5,243 bases of DNA from Candidatus Acidiferrales bacterium (GCA_030044295.1 JASHWB010000462.1:1-5243), one strand, 5' to 3'. Shown: positions 1 to 5,243, counted from the first letter of the stretch. Notes: a model not told the origin generated them from the sequence alone. Numbers and translations: made by a program.

Positions 1-126
1 AAGGCGCTCGAGGATTGGCTGGCCGGCGAGGGCGTGAAAAACATTCAGAACGTCAACGAGCATCTGAAGTCCGCGAAGCCCTGGTTCGGCTTCTACGGCG
101 CCACATCCGCTTCAGCCTTGTCCTGA
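1..126 (+). CDS. C-terminal end of an unidentified protein (5' partial)
   Basis: Frame 1 is open from the first base to a TGA at 124-126 and gives 41 residues beginning KALEDWLAGEGVKNIQNVNE and ending GFYGATSASALS. The stretch reads like real coding sequence: a charged amphipathic helix, an aromatic KPWFGFYG segment, then a small-residue tail, with GC-rich third positions. The start and most of the protein lie outside the window. I do not recognise the family from this tail and assign no function. A methionine-initiated reading in another frame from position 15 overlaps it, but that translation is arginine-rich and runs through the repeat at 228-255, so it is not believed. The following gene on the same strand starts 232 bp later, so tight translational coupling is not indicated. 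Confidence 0.6.
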   Translation, partial: KALEDWLAGEGVKNIQNVNEHLKSAKPWFGFYGATSASALS

Positions 127-167
127 TTCCGCAAACGCCGAGAGAGCCTGCCATTGCGACCGTAGTG

Positions 168-211
168 GCGTGCGTTTTACGCTTCTCGCGCGAAAGCGTC
201 TCGCGGCACGC
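168..211. repeat. Nested inverted repeat downstream of the first gene
   Basis: The outer arms GCGTGC (168-173) and GCACGC (206-211) are perfect complements. They enclose a second perfect pair, ACGCTT (179-184) and AAGCGT (194-199), around a 9-base loop. The result is a two-tier stem with an internal loop of 5 and 6 bases, starting about 40 bp after the stop at 126. It could help end transcription of the upstream gene. However, the bases after it on the + strand run GCTCAGCAAAAAATTT, an A tract and not a T tract, so it is not a textbook intrinsic terminator. Confidence 0.4.
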
Positions 212-227
212 GCTCAGCAAAAAATTT

Positions 228-255
228 GTCATTCCGAGCGTAGCGAGGAACCTGC
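228..255. repeat. Dispersed intergenic hairpin repeat (TTCCGAGCGTAGCGAGGAA type)
   Basis: The core at 232-250 is an imperfect palindrome. TTCC pairs with GGAA, then come tandem G-A and A-G mismatches, then GC pairs with GC around a GTA triloop (240-242). I recall close copies of this sequence, preceded by GTCA and followed by CCTGC or TCTG, as a frequent intergenic repeat in Acidobacteriota and some other phyla; that is memory, not a search. When translated it gives the familiar spurious string VIPSVARNLL, which is a reason to discard open frames crossing it. It lies about 100 bp before the methyltransferase start. Only one copy is in the window. Confidence 0.6.
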
Positions 256-358
256 TCTTGGCTTCCCAATCGCTTTCGCTGACACTCTCACCTGCTCGGA
301 ATTTTCGTTGCGCGCAGACTGCTTCAACAGGTAATCTCGGCCCAATCGAGCTTCCTCA

Positions 359-949
359 ATGAACTTCGTTCACAGGCGTTTGTGCCGCTCGGCCCAGTGG
401 CGTACCGTGCTGGAGAAATTCGTCGTTCCGTCCGCCCTCGCCGACGTTCAATTGGGCGATGACGTCCTCGAACTCGGTCCCGGAGACGGCCTTACGACCG
501 ACTTACTGCGGCCGCACATCGCTCGAATCACCGCTCTCGAAATCCACCCGCGCACCGCGAAAAATCTTGCCGCGCGATTTTCGGGCACTAACGTGACGGC
601 CCTCCAGGGCGACGCGACTGCGATGCGTTTCCCCGACGGCCAGTTTTCGGGCGTTATTTCGCTGCACGTTATGCATCACATACCGTCTGCCGAATTGCAG
701 GACAAAGTATTCCGCGAGGCGCGGCGAGTACTGAAGCCCGGCGGTGCGTTTGTCTGCATCGATAGCGTGAATTTCGATTCGCTGATGATGCGTCTGATTC
801 ACATCGCGGACAAAATCACGCCCGTTGATCCGGCCAGCCTCACGCCACGCCTCGAAGCTGCCGGGTTCCGCGAAGTCCACGTCGATACAAACCCGTACGC
901 CTTCCACGTCCGCGCCCGCCGTCCGTCCGTTGCGCCTCAGAGAAACTAG
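359..949 (+). CDS. Class I SAM-dependent methyltransferase
   Basis: This 196-residue protein has the Rossmann-fold methyltransferase motifs in order. Motif I is VLELGPGDG at about residues 36-44, the glycine-rich S-adenosylmethionine loop. The acidic end of strand 2 is in ALEIH, with E61. GDAT at 84-87 is the adenine-side motif. Motif IV, FSGVISLHVMHHI, is at 96-108, and LKPGGAFVCID at 125-135 is the usual post-strand-4 element. The length suits a minimal single-domain methyltransferase with no added substrate domain, so the substrate (small molecule, lipid or protein) cannot be read from sequence. No signal peptide or membrane segment is seen, so it is probably cytoplasmic. The ATG at 359 is the first start after an in-frame TAA at 332-334, and the opening NFVHRRLCRSAQWR matches the N-terminus I recall for this subfamily. 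No clear Shine-Dalgarno sequence precedes it. The gene converges on the pentapeptide-repeat gene. Family confidence is high; substrate is unknown. Confidence 0.9.
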   Translation: MNFVHRRLCRSAQWRTVLEKFVVPSALADVQLGDDVLELGPGDGLTTDLLRPHIARITALEIHPRTAKNLAARFSGTNVTALQGDATAMRFPDGQFSGVISLHVMHHIPSAELQDKVFREARRVLKPGGAFVCIDSVNFDSLMMRLIHIADKITPVDPASLTPRLEAAGFREVHVDTNPYAFHVRARRPSVAPQRN

Positions 950-1035
950 GGACACGTATTTGCCGCGCCTCTTTTTTCGGTTGTGATTCCGAAGCGGAGC
1001 CCCCGGATTGACACCCTAGCAACTCGGTTTTTTAG

Positions 1036-1098
1036 ACGGTCGGAGCTTTAGCTCCGACGTTCAAGGCTCGGAATAGCTGGACTTTAGCCCTTGAGGAC
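1036..1098. repeat. Two-unit GGAGCTTTAGCTCC-type intergenic hairpin repeat
   Basis: Unit 1 is a perfect stem: GTCGGAGCT (1039-1047) pairs with AGCTCCGAC (1050-1058), so the loop is TT or, in practice, TTTA. Unit 2 (about 1076-1096) shares the core CTTTAGC 36 bases later (1046-1052 and 1082-1088). Its stem is decayed: GGAC on the left against GCCC on the right leaves an A-C mismatch at 1081/1088. I recall this two-hairpin layout, usually with GGGGCTTTAGCCCC cores, as a common intergenic repeat in Acidobacteriota. It lies between two converging genes, where a bidirectional transcription end would be useful. Neither strand has a T tract after the stem: the TTTTTT at 1028-1033 precedes it on the + strand. 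Confidence 0.6.
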
Positions 1099-1107
1099 TC
1101 GCTTCTC

Positions 1108-1137
1108 GATTCGCTCAAGGAACTTATGAGACGAATC
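1108..1137. repeat. Bulged inverted repeat just past the stop of the pentapeptide-repeat gene
   Basis: GATTCGCTCA (1108-1117) pairs with TGAG (1127-1130) plus CGAATC (1132-1137), leaving one unpaired A at 1131 and a 9-base loop. The ten-pair stem sits about 20 bp beyond the TAA of the - strand gene (1158-1160). It may act as a 3'-end stem for that transcript, but no T tract follows in that direction, so the role is unproven. Confidence 0.4.
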
Positions 1138-1157
1138 CCGGCAGCCGTTGTGTGCGA

Positions 1158-3860
1158 TTACTGCAACCCGCCGCACTGAGCGGTCACTTGCATCGCCAGC
1201 GCATCACCCAGCAGCGCGCCGCGCCGCGATTTGCTGGAGCACACTTGAGACGCGGTCAATTCCAGCGCTCCGCGCAAGTCCGCACGGTCAAGATCCGAGC
1301 CGCTGAGGTTTGCGTCGCTCAGCACCGTGCCCGCAAACTGCGCCTCGCGCAAATCCGCTCCGCGCAAATCCGCGTCGATCGCCACGGCATCCTGCAATTT
1401 CGCCCCGTAGAGATTCGCACCCGGCAGTTTCGCCGACCACAGTAGCGCCTGTTGCAGGTCCGCGTGGTCCAGGTCCGCCGCGTTCAGAATGGCTCCGCGC
1501 AGGTCGGCCTTTTCCAAGCTAGCTCTTGCCAGAGCCGCTGAACTCATCCCCGCGTCGTATAGCGTCGCGCCATCGAGCCGGGAGTCTACCAACGTCGAAT
1601 TCGCAAGAGACGCGTAGGAAAGGTTGGCCCAGCGCACATCGGACCGAGCCAGCATCGCACCGTCCAAACGGGCGCCGTTCAAATTCGCTCCACTCAGCAG
1701 CGCGCCATCCAGCACCGCTCGCCGCAGGTCGCTGTGGCCCAGGTCCGCGCCCCGCAAATCCGCCTCCGAAAGGTAAGCACCCTCGAAGTCGGACTGCCAT
1801 AAGTGCGCATTCGCCAAGAATATTCCGTACGCCTCCGCGTACCGGAATTTCGCCTCGTTCAATTGCGGTCCGGTCACGGACGCGACTTGCGCGTTCGCAC
1901 CCGTCCAGCCCTTCGGCTTTCGCGAAAGTGTCGCTTCGGTCAAATCCGCGTAGGGATCGAATCCCAACGTCCAGAAAACGTCCGCGGCCCAGCGCCGTAC
2001 GCTCGCCGGAGTGTATTGCGGCGCGCGGCTACGCTCGTGCGGCACCCCCACTAGGGTGCCAATCGAAAGCACCAGCAGGATGAGTCCCAGCGCAGTGGCC
2101 GTCACCGCCGGCGAAATTCGTCGCAATCCATCCGCCGCCCGCACAGTCCATTTCCGCTCGGTGGCCCAATGCTGCTGAGGCCGTCCGGTTTTCAGTGTGC
2201 CGTGTAAAGCCAGCCCCGTCGATACGGCTACCAGCAGGGTCTGCAGGAGCGTACCTTTGCTTTCCTGCATCGTCAGGTAACGTGCCCAGAAAAGTGTCAA
2301 CGTGAATGGGATCAGCCAATAAGCCGCCAGGATCGCAATCGTTTTTTCTACCCACTGCGTGGACGATCGCTCGCGGCTGATCCACCAGAAGTGCGCGCGC
2401 AGCAGCCCCACGATTAGTCCCGGGCCGCGGTCGTCCAGCGGATGTCCATCGGGGAAGACCGCGGGAAGCTCCAGCGCCGCCTCCCACACTTTTTGCAGCC
2501 GGAAGTGAAACACCAGGTACAAGCTGAAAATCACCAGCGGAGCGAGCAGGAATATCTGCGCCGTGGGCAGCGCCGCGGCGGCGGTGCGCGAATGCAGGTA
2601 AGGAATCACCGCCGAGTCGGTCAGCAGTTGCGCGTCTTTGGTCTTCCAGACGATCAACCACGCGAGCAATGCCATCGGCGTCAGTGGAGCGAAGCATCTC
2701 CACGCAATGCGCGACGCGCGCGCGAATCTCGCGGCCGCCTCGAATTCCATGAGCTGCGGCGGCAACAGCGCATCGCGCAGATTGGCGCCCGCGATTTGCC
2801 TCGGCACCAATCCCATCGCTGTTTCGAGCGACGCGCCTTCCAGGTTCGCGGCCTCCAGGTTCGCGCCCACCAGACACGAGTCTTCCATGTCCGCGCGAAC
2901 CAGGCTTGCATCGCGCAAGTCGGCCAGCAGCAGGTCGGCGGCCCGCAAGTTCGCGTCGTGCAGGTCCGCGAACGTCAGTTTCACGCCGATCAGCTCTTGC
3001 CCTTCGAGATCGGCGTCCGAAAGGTCGGCGCGCTGGCCGTTCTTCCCGCGTGAGTCGAGCCATTCCAGGTGGCTCGCCAGTTTTTCTTCCAGGTTCCAAT
3101 CGCGGCCGCTCGATGCCGGTGATTCGAGCGCGGCCATCGACGCCGCTATTACGATCTCGTCGTCTACCGCCTCGCGCGTGCGTTCCGAAGGCGGGGTGTC
3201 GGCTTGTTCTTCAGAAGCCGTCTCAGGCTGGGCCAATATCTCGCCTGTTGAACCATCGGCAACTTCCCCGGAGCCGTGCACGTTTTCTCGCGCAGGTACC
3301 TCGCCGACGGCGCCAATGATGTCTGCTTCAACGCCCGTACTTACGTTTGTCCCGGCGGATTCCGCTGCGCGAGCAAACTCGGTCTTCCGCTCATCAGCCG
3401 CCGATATTTCCTCGGCAGCATGTTCGTTGTATTGTTCGGCGTTCTCGGTCGAACTCGCTGGGCTCTCCGCAACCGGCGCCTCGGTTTGGTGCAACTCAAT
3501 CCCATGCCCTTCGATCTCGCGCCCATCTCTCGGCCGGATATCGTTCGGAAGAACGGCGCTCGATCTAGCGTCCGCGGCTTTTTCTGAAGGAAATAGTTTC
3601 GCGAATACGTCGGCAGCCGATGGCAGTTGGTCCGCCGGGATCAGCCCCCGTTCATTCAGCTGAAATGGACGAATTTCGATACCGGCCTTGGTCCCCGATA
3701 GCGACGCTTCGCCGGCAGTTTGCGCGCCTATCTCAGGAGTCGACGCATCGCCAATCGGAGCTTCTTCGACGGCAATATTCTCCGTCGCGCTTTCCGGAAA
3801 AAGCGTTGGCTGCCGCTTGGCGCTGTGGCTCGCAAGTATCCTGCGAAACAAAGATGGCAT
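1158..3860 (-). CDS. Large membrane protein with two pentapeptide-repeat blocks
   Basis: This 900-residue protein has four regions. Residues 1-255 are rich in Glu, Ala, Ser and Asp with no repeat or hydrophobic segment, probably a disordered tail. A short motif, LEEKLASHLEWLDSRG (257-272), leads into pentapeptide block 1 (about 277-367; A(D/N)LXX units such as ADLSD and ANLEG). A membrane region follows, with hydrophobic stretches near 388-404, 430-452, 506-526, 538-554 and 586-606. Block 2 (about 664-865) is longer and more regular. A C-terminal cap holds C874 and C896. Pentapeptide repeats fold as a right-handed four-sided beta helix and usually serve as scaffolds or binding surfaces; no catalytic motif is visible. 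By counting segments and loop charges (basic RFARASRIAWR before segment 1, and a basic loop at 557-581), the N-terminus is probably cytoplasmic and the C-terminal block extracytoplasmic. The ATG at 3858-3860 is the only available start after an in-frame TGA 24 bases upstream. Cellular role is unknown. Confidence 0.9.
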   Translation of the reverse strand: MPSLFRRILASHSAKRQPTLFPESATENIAVEEAPIGDASTPEIGAQTAGEASLSGTKAGIEIRPFQLNERGLIPADQLPSAADVFAKLFPSEKAADARSSAVLPNDIRPRDGREIEGHGIELHQTEAPVAESPASSTENAEQYNEHAAEEISAADERKTEFARAAESAGTNVSTGVEADIIGAVGEVPARENVHGSGEVADGSTGEILAQPETASEEQADTPPSERTREAVDDEIVIAASMAALESPASSGRDWNLEEKLASHLEWLDSRGKNGQRADLSDADLEGQELIGVKLTFADLHDANLRAADLLLADLRDASLVRADMEDSCLVGANLEAANLEGASLETAMGLVPRQIAGANLRDALLPPQLMEFEAAARFARASRIAWRCFAPLTPMALLAWLIVWKTKDAQLLTDSAVIPYLHSRTAAAALPTAQIFLLAPLVIFSLYLVFHFRLQKVWEAALELPAVFPDGHPLDDRGPGLIVGLLRAHFWWISRERSSTQWVEKTIAILAAYWLIPFTLTLFWARYLTMQESKGTLLQTLLVAVSTGLALHGTLKTGRPQQHWATERKWTVRAADGLRRISPAVTATALGLILLVLSIGTLVGVPHERSRAPQYTPASVRRWAADVFWTLGFDPYADLTEATLSRKPKGWTGANAQVASVTGPQLNEAKFRYAEAYGIFLANAHLWQSDFEGAYLSEADLRGADLGHSDLRRAVLDGALLSGANLNGARLDGAMLARSDVRWANLSYASLANSTLVDSRLDGATLYDAGMSSAALARASLEKADLRGAILNAADLDHADLQQALLWSAKLPGANLYGAKLQDAVAIDADLRGADLREAQFAGTVLSDANLSGSDLDRADLRGALELTASQVCSSKSRRGALLGDALAMQVTAQCGGLQ
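1266..1871 (-). repeat. Coding block for the second (C-terminal) pentapeptide-repeat domain
   Basis: This stretch encodes residues about 664-865 of the membrane protein, roughly forty consecutive five-residue units with Leu (or Met, Phe) at the centre and Ala, Gly or Ser two positions before it, for example ADLRG, ANLNG, ARLDG and ADLDH. At the DNA level it appears as a quasi-periodic 15-base pattern (GC-rich GCxGACCTGxxx on the - strand). That pattern also produces long but meaningless open frames on the opposite strand. Confidence 0.85.
2760..3032 (-). repeat. Coding block for the first (N-terminal) pentapeptide-repeat domain
   Basis: This stretch encodes residues about 277-367: roughly fourteen pentapeptide units (ADLSD, ADLEG, ANLRA, ADLRD, ADMED, ANLEA, ANLEG and others). 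A non-repeat break, MGLVPRQI at about 349-356, is followed by a last unit, ANLRD. The block ends about 20 residues before the first membrane segment, so it should lie on the same side of the membrane as the N-terminal tail. Confidence 0.8.
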
Positions 3861-3870
3861 GGGCTGGGCG

Positions 3871-3877
3871 TTCCCCC
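3871..3877 (-). promoter_or_regulatory. Shine-Dalgarno-like site for the pentapeptide-repeat gene
   Basis: On the - strand the sequence GGGGGAA ends 10 bases before the ATG at 3860-3858. It is a purine run of reasonable spacing but does not contain a full GGAGG core, so it is a weak site. It lies after the in-frame TGA at 3884-3882, which supports this ATG as the start. Confidence 0.4.
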
Positions 3878-4027
3878 GGATTCAAACCGAAGACGCGACC
3901 GCCGAAGCTGCTTCACGCGTAGTCGCTAATTTGAGTCCTGAATCGTGGCGCAAAGCCTCGAAATGCAAACTGGCGCAGTACCGCCCTACAGGTCGCTAGG
4001 CATGCTTCCGCGTCACATTTATGGTAT

Positions 4028-4203
4028 CCGGTCTAAGTCCGGCCGCAGCGCGATCCTGCCCGCGTGTTTCCGTATCTGCGCCTGTCCGAAAGGACACCTG
4101 GCAGCACAGCTGCTCCGCGGCTACATTGCGGCCCGGGGGCTTTTCACCCTAAGCCGCTTTGCGTCGTTACTCGCACTTGCACGTGGGCGCATCGCCTGAT
4201 GCG
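4028..4203. other. Cluster of short perfect inverted repeats, candidate structured RNA or leader
   Basis: Five stems occur in 176 bases. CCGG pairs with CCGG (4028-4031 and 4039-4042). TGTCC and GGACA enclose GAAA (4083-4096). GCAGC and GCTGC enclose ACA (4101-4113). GCGGC and GCCGC (4128-4132 and 4153-4157) have an inner GGG and CCC pair. CGCATC and GATGCG enclose GCCT (4188-4203). On the + strand the second stem is closed by a GAAA tetraloop of the stable GNRA class; on the - strand the same loop reads UUUC. The cluster ends about 170 bp before the pentapeptide-repeat start, so it could be a structured 5' leader on the - strand or a small RNA on the + strand. It matches no riboswitch consensus I know. 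Chance stems are common in GC-rich DNA, which keeps confidence low. Confidence 0.3.
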
Positions 4204-4231
4204 GCGAAGACCTCCGAGTGATCCAATCCCT

Positions 4232-4275
4232 TGTAGGAGGATGTAGGAGAAAATCGGGGAGCAGTTTTGTAGGAG
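4232..4275 (+). repeat. Three copies of TGTAGGAG
   Basis: Identical octamers TGTAGGAG start at 4232, 4242 and 4268. The third is part of a perfect small palindrome, TTGTAG-GAG-CTACAA (4267-4281). The first two are 10 bases apart, one DNA turn, which would suit a protein bound on one face, but the third spacing (26 bases) is irregular. No role can be assigned from the sequence. Confidence 0.45.
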
Positions 4276-4314
4276 CTACAAGATGGAAGACGTGGTTTAT
4301 TCCTGTCCGATTTT
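4250..4314 (-). terminator. Possible 3'-end stem of the right-hand gene
   Basis: AAAATCGG (4250-4257) and CCGATTTT (4307-4314) are a perfect 8-base inverted repeat. The right arm overlaps the TAA stop (4315-4313) of the - strand gene. Inside is the small hairpin TTGTAG/CTACAA (4267-4281). Read on the - strand, the outer stem ends in GATTTT, a short T run, which fits weakly with transcription ending here. The large loop (49 bases) makes this a poor intrinsic terminator. Confidence 0.25.
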
Positions 4315-5243
4315 ACGCCCACTTATCGATCGATGAGCTTACCGTATAGCTCAGCGTGCCCGCCTGGAAGAACGCGTTGGTCTGTCCGCCCGACACCACG
4401 ATGTTGATATCGTTCACGTGCGGCCAGCGAGGAATCATCGCGTCATCCGGCATTTTGTACCACGTCGCGTACGGCTCCTGCCCCTTCAGCGCGCGCGGAT
4501 AATCGAATCCGACGGCGAAGTCGCGGTTCTTGTAATCCTTCACCGACTGGTTAGTGTTCTTGTACAGCCACTCGATCAGTTGTTCTTTCGTGTCGTATCG
4601 CGACTTCAAATCCTTTGCGATGATGGGATCGGCCACCACCAGCGCGCCGAAGAATCCAGTGAACACACTGAAAAGATCGCTGAAGCATTCCTCGTGCTTC
4701 GGCACTGGAGCTTCGGTTCCTCGCGCGCCTTGTCCCGGCACCATGCCCAGCCCGCGGAATATGCTGACCACATTTTCTTCCGCCTTGAATCCTTTTTGAA
4801 CGTGCAGCGGCGTCCACGGACTGGCCTGCTCGTTTTCCGCGATGATCAGGTTGTTGTAATTCAAGTTGTTGCCCTGCGATCCCAGGTAGGTGTCGCCGGG
4901 AATGCCCGCGTTTGCCAGGTTTTTCGATAGGACGGTCCACGCGCGCCCGATCGCGGCGTTCGGTTGCGCGAAGGGCCCCATCGCTCCGATGCCGTAATTC
5001 ATGTTCAGCTTGTCGCGAATCGGCCCGTTGATCACGGCGCAATAGGCAAACGAGTTCGTGGAGCTCATCAGCGCGGGCGTTCCGGTGGAAGCGATGGCCA
5101 GCACGGTCGGAAAATATTCCGGCCTGCATCCCGCCATCACCGCGTTGATGGCCACCTGCCGCACGTTGTACGTCCAGCCTTCGTACGCGCCGCCGGCCAT
5201 TTTGCCCACCAGTTCATCCGGTGCATGGCTGGTGCCTTTCAGC
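4313..5243 (-). CDS. UGSC-associated NAVMAGC-PEY domain protein (N-terminus off the window)
   Basis: The frame is open from the right edge (first full codon at 5242-5240) to TAA at 4315-4313, giving the C-terminal 309 residues. The GTG at 5209 is not a start: upstream codons read LKGTSHAPDEL and continue the same conserved protein. Landmarks in fragment numbering are INAVMAGCRPEYFP (32-45), INGPI (71-75), PNAAIGRA (94-101), AENEQASPWTPLHV (135-148) and DINIVVSGG (278-286). From memory these match a conserved domain found alone or with UGSC (seleno)protein domains. Usual family forms read NAVMAGC-PEY, NGPI, RANATIGRA, AENE-SPW-PLHVERG and HVVVAGG in the same order. No UGSC motif is visible here, and the biochemical function is not established to my knowledge. 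C39 in the MAGC motif is the most likely functional cysteine. The segment at about 160-190 and the C-terminus (TNAFFQAGTLSYTV where GKHS-type sequence is usual) diverge from the version I remember. Family assignment is moderate; coding status is near certain. Confidence 0.75.
   Translation of the reverse strand, partial: LKGTSHAPDELVGKMAGGAYEGWTYNVRQVAINAVMAGCRPEYFPTVLAIASTGTPALMSSTNSFAYCAVINGPIRDKLNMNYGIGAMGPFAQPNAAIGRAWTVLSKNLANAGIPGDTYLGSQGNNLNYNNLIIAENEQASPWTPLHVQKGFKAEENVVSIFRGLGMVPGQGARGTEAPVPKHEECFSDLFSVFTGFFGALVVADPIIAKDLKSRYDTKEQLIEWLYKNTNQSVKDYKNRDFAVGFDYPRALKGQEPYATWYKMPDDAMIPRWPHVNDINIVVSGGQTNAFFQAGTLSYTVSSSIDKWA

Larger units (their letters stand above)
3861..4312. other. 452-bp intergenic region: hairpin-rich leader of the pentapeptide-repeat gene
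   Basis: No convincing gene lies here. The longest open frame (about 84 codons from 3945 on the + strand) has no recognisable domain or good ribosome site. On the - strand this is the upstream region of the pentapeptide-repeat gene and the downstream region of the right-hand gene. I could not find a promoter with good -35 and -10 boxes on the - strand. What stands out is the number of perfect short inverted repeats between 4028 and 4203 and the TGTAGGAG copies at 4232-4275, listed separately. Confidence 0.6.

Noticed and set aside
15..362. 115-residue open frame on the + strand
   Set aside because: It overlaps a better coding tail at 1-126 in another frame and runs through the dispersed repeat at 228-255, giving the typical spurious VIPSVARNLL string.
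503..955. 150-residue open frame on the - strand
   Set aside because: It is antisense to the motif-complete methyltransferase and has no recognisable domain.
1008..1036. TTGACA (1008-1013) followed after 17 bases by TTTAGA, a possible promoter on the + strand
   Set aside because: The -10 box matches only half the consensus and it would drive transcription into the 3' end of an opposing gene with no + strand gene to serve.
2029..3663. Long open frames on both strands overlapping the pentapeptide-repeat gene (356 residues at 2029-3099 on the - strand, 341 residues at 2638-3663 on the + strand, and several shorter ones)
   Set aside because: They are arginine-, serine- or proline-rich translations in other frames of a GC-rich 15-base periodic gene and show no domain. 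The 900-residue frame has clear repeats and membrane segments throughout.
3866..3890. tRNA T-arm-like sequence GGTTTGAATCC on the - strand, checked as part of a tRNA or tmRNA
   Set aside because: The loop reads TTTGAAT, so the near-invariant C56 is missing. No matching acceptor 5' arm, D arm or anticodon arm was found upstream, and no tmRNA tag frame was seen.
3945..4199. 84-residue open frame on the + strand in the intergenic region
   Set aside because: No domain, no Shine-Dalgarno sequence, and its path crosses all the inverted repeats of the segment. An alternative open stretch also exists on the - strand, so open length here reflects GC content.
4100..4200. GACGCAAAGC on the - strand, resembling part of a c-di-GMP-I riboswitch
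   Set aside because: The rest of the consensus, including the GCACAGGGCAAACC side and the GAAA tetraloop in the right place, is absent.
4234..4245. AGGAGG directly followed by ATG TAG (4240-4245), a possible start-stop element
   Set aside because: There is no space between the ribosome-site sequence and the ATG, so initiation there is not plausible.

Overview
The window is GC-rich bacterial DNA that looks like a genome fragment from the Acidobacteriota (Terriglobia-like). The evidence is indirect: two kinds of short hairpin-forming intergenic repeat that I recall as common in acidobacterial genomes, and a large pentapeptide-repeat membrane protein of a type I associate with that phylum. No 16S rRNA or other taxonomic marker is present, so this is an inference.

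Layout: (1) 1-126, + strand, the last 41 codons of a protein I cannot identify. (2) 127-358, intergenic, with a nested inverted repeat (168-211) and a dispersed hairpin repeat (228-255). (3) 359-949, + strand, a complete class I SAM-dependent methyltransferase. (4) 950-1157, the space between two converging genes, with a two-unit GCTTTAGC-type repeat (1036-1098) and a bulged inverted repeat (1108-1137). (5) 1158-3860, - strand, a 900-residue protein: acidic N-terminal tail, first pentapeptide block, about five membrane segments, second and longer pentapeptide block. (6) 3861-4312, a 452-bp gap rich in perfect short inverted repeats, with three TGTAGGAG copies near its right end. (7) 4313 to the right edge, - strand, the C-terminal 309 residues of a protein resembling the NAVMAGC-PEY domain found with UGSC-family (seleno)proteins.

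There is no obvious shared pathway. The two + strand genes converge on the two - strand genes, and the 452-bp gap makes co-transcription of the two - strand genes doubtful. The most interesting items are the double pentapeptide-repeat membrane protein, whose two repeat blocks are predicted to lie on opposite sides of the membrane, and the hairpin-dense leader before it. I found no CRISPR array, transposase, rRNA or convincing tRNA.
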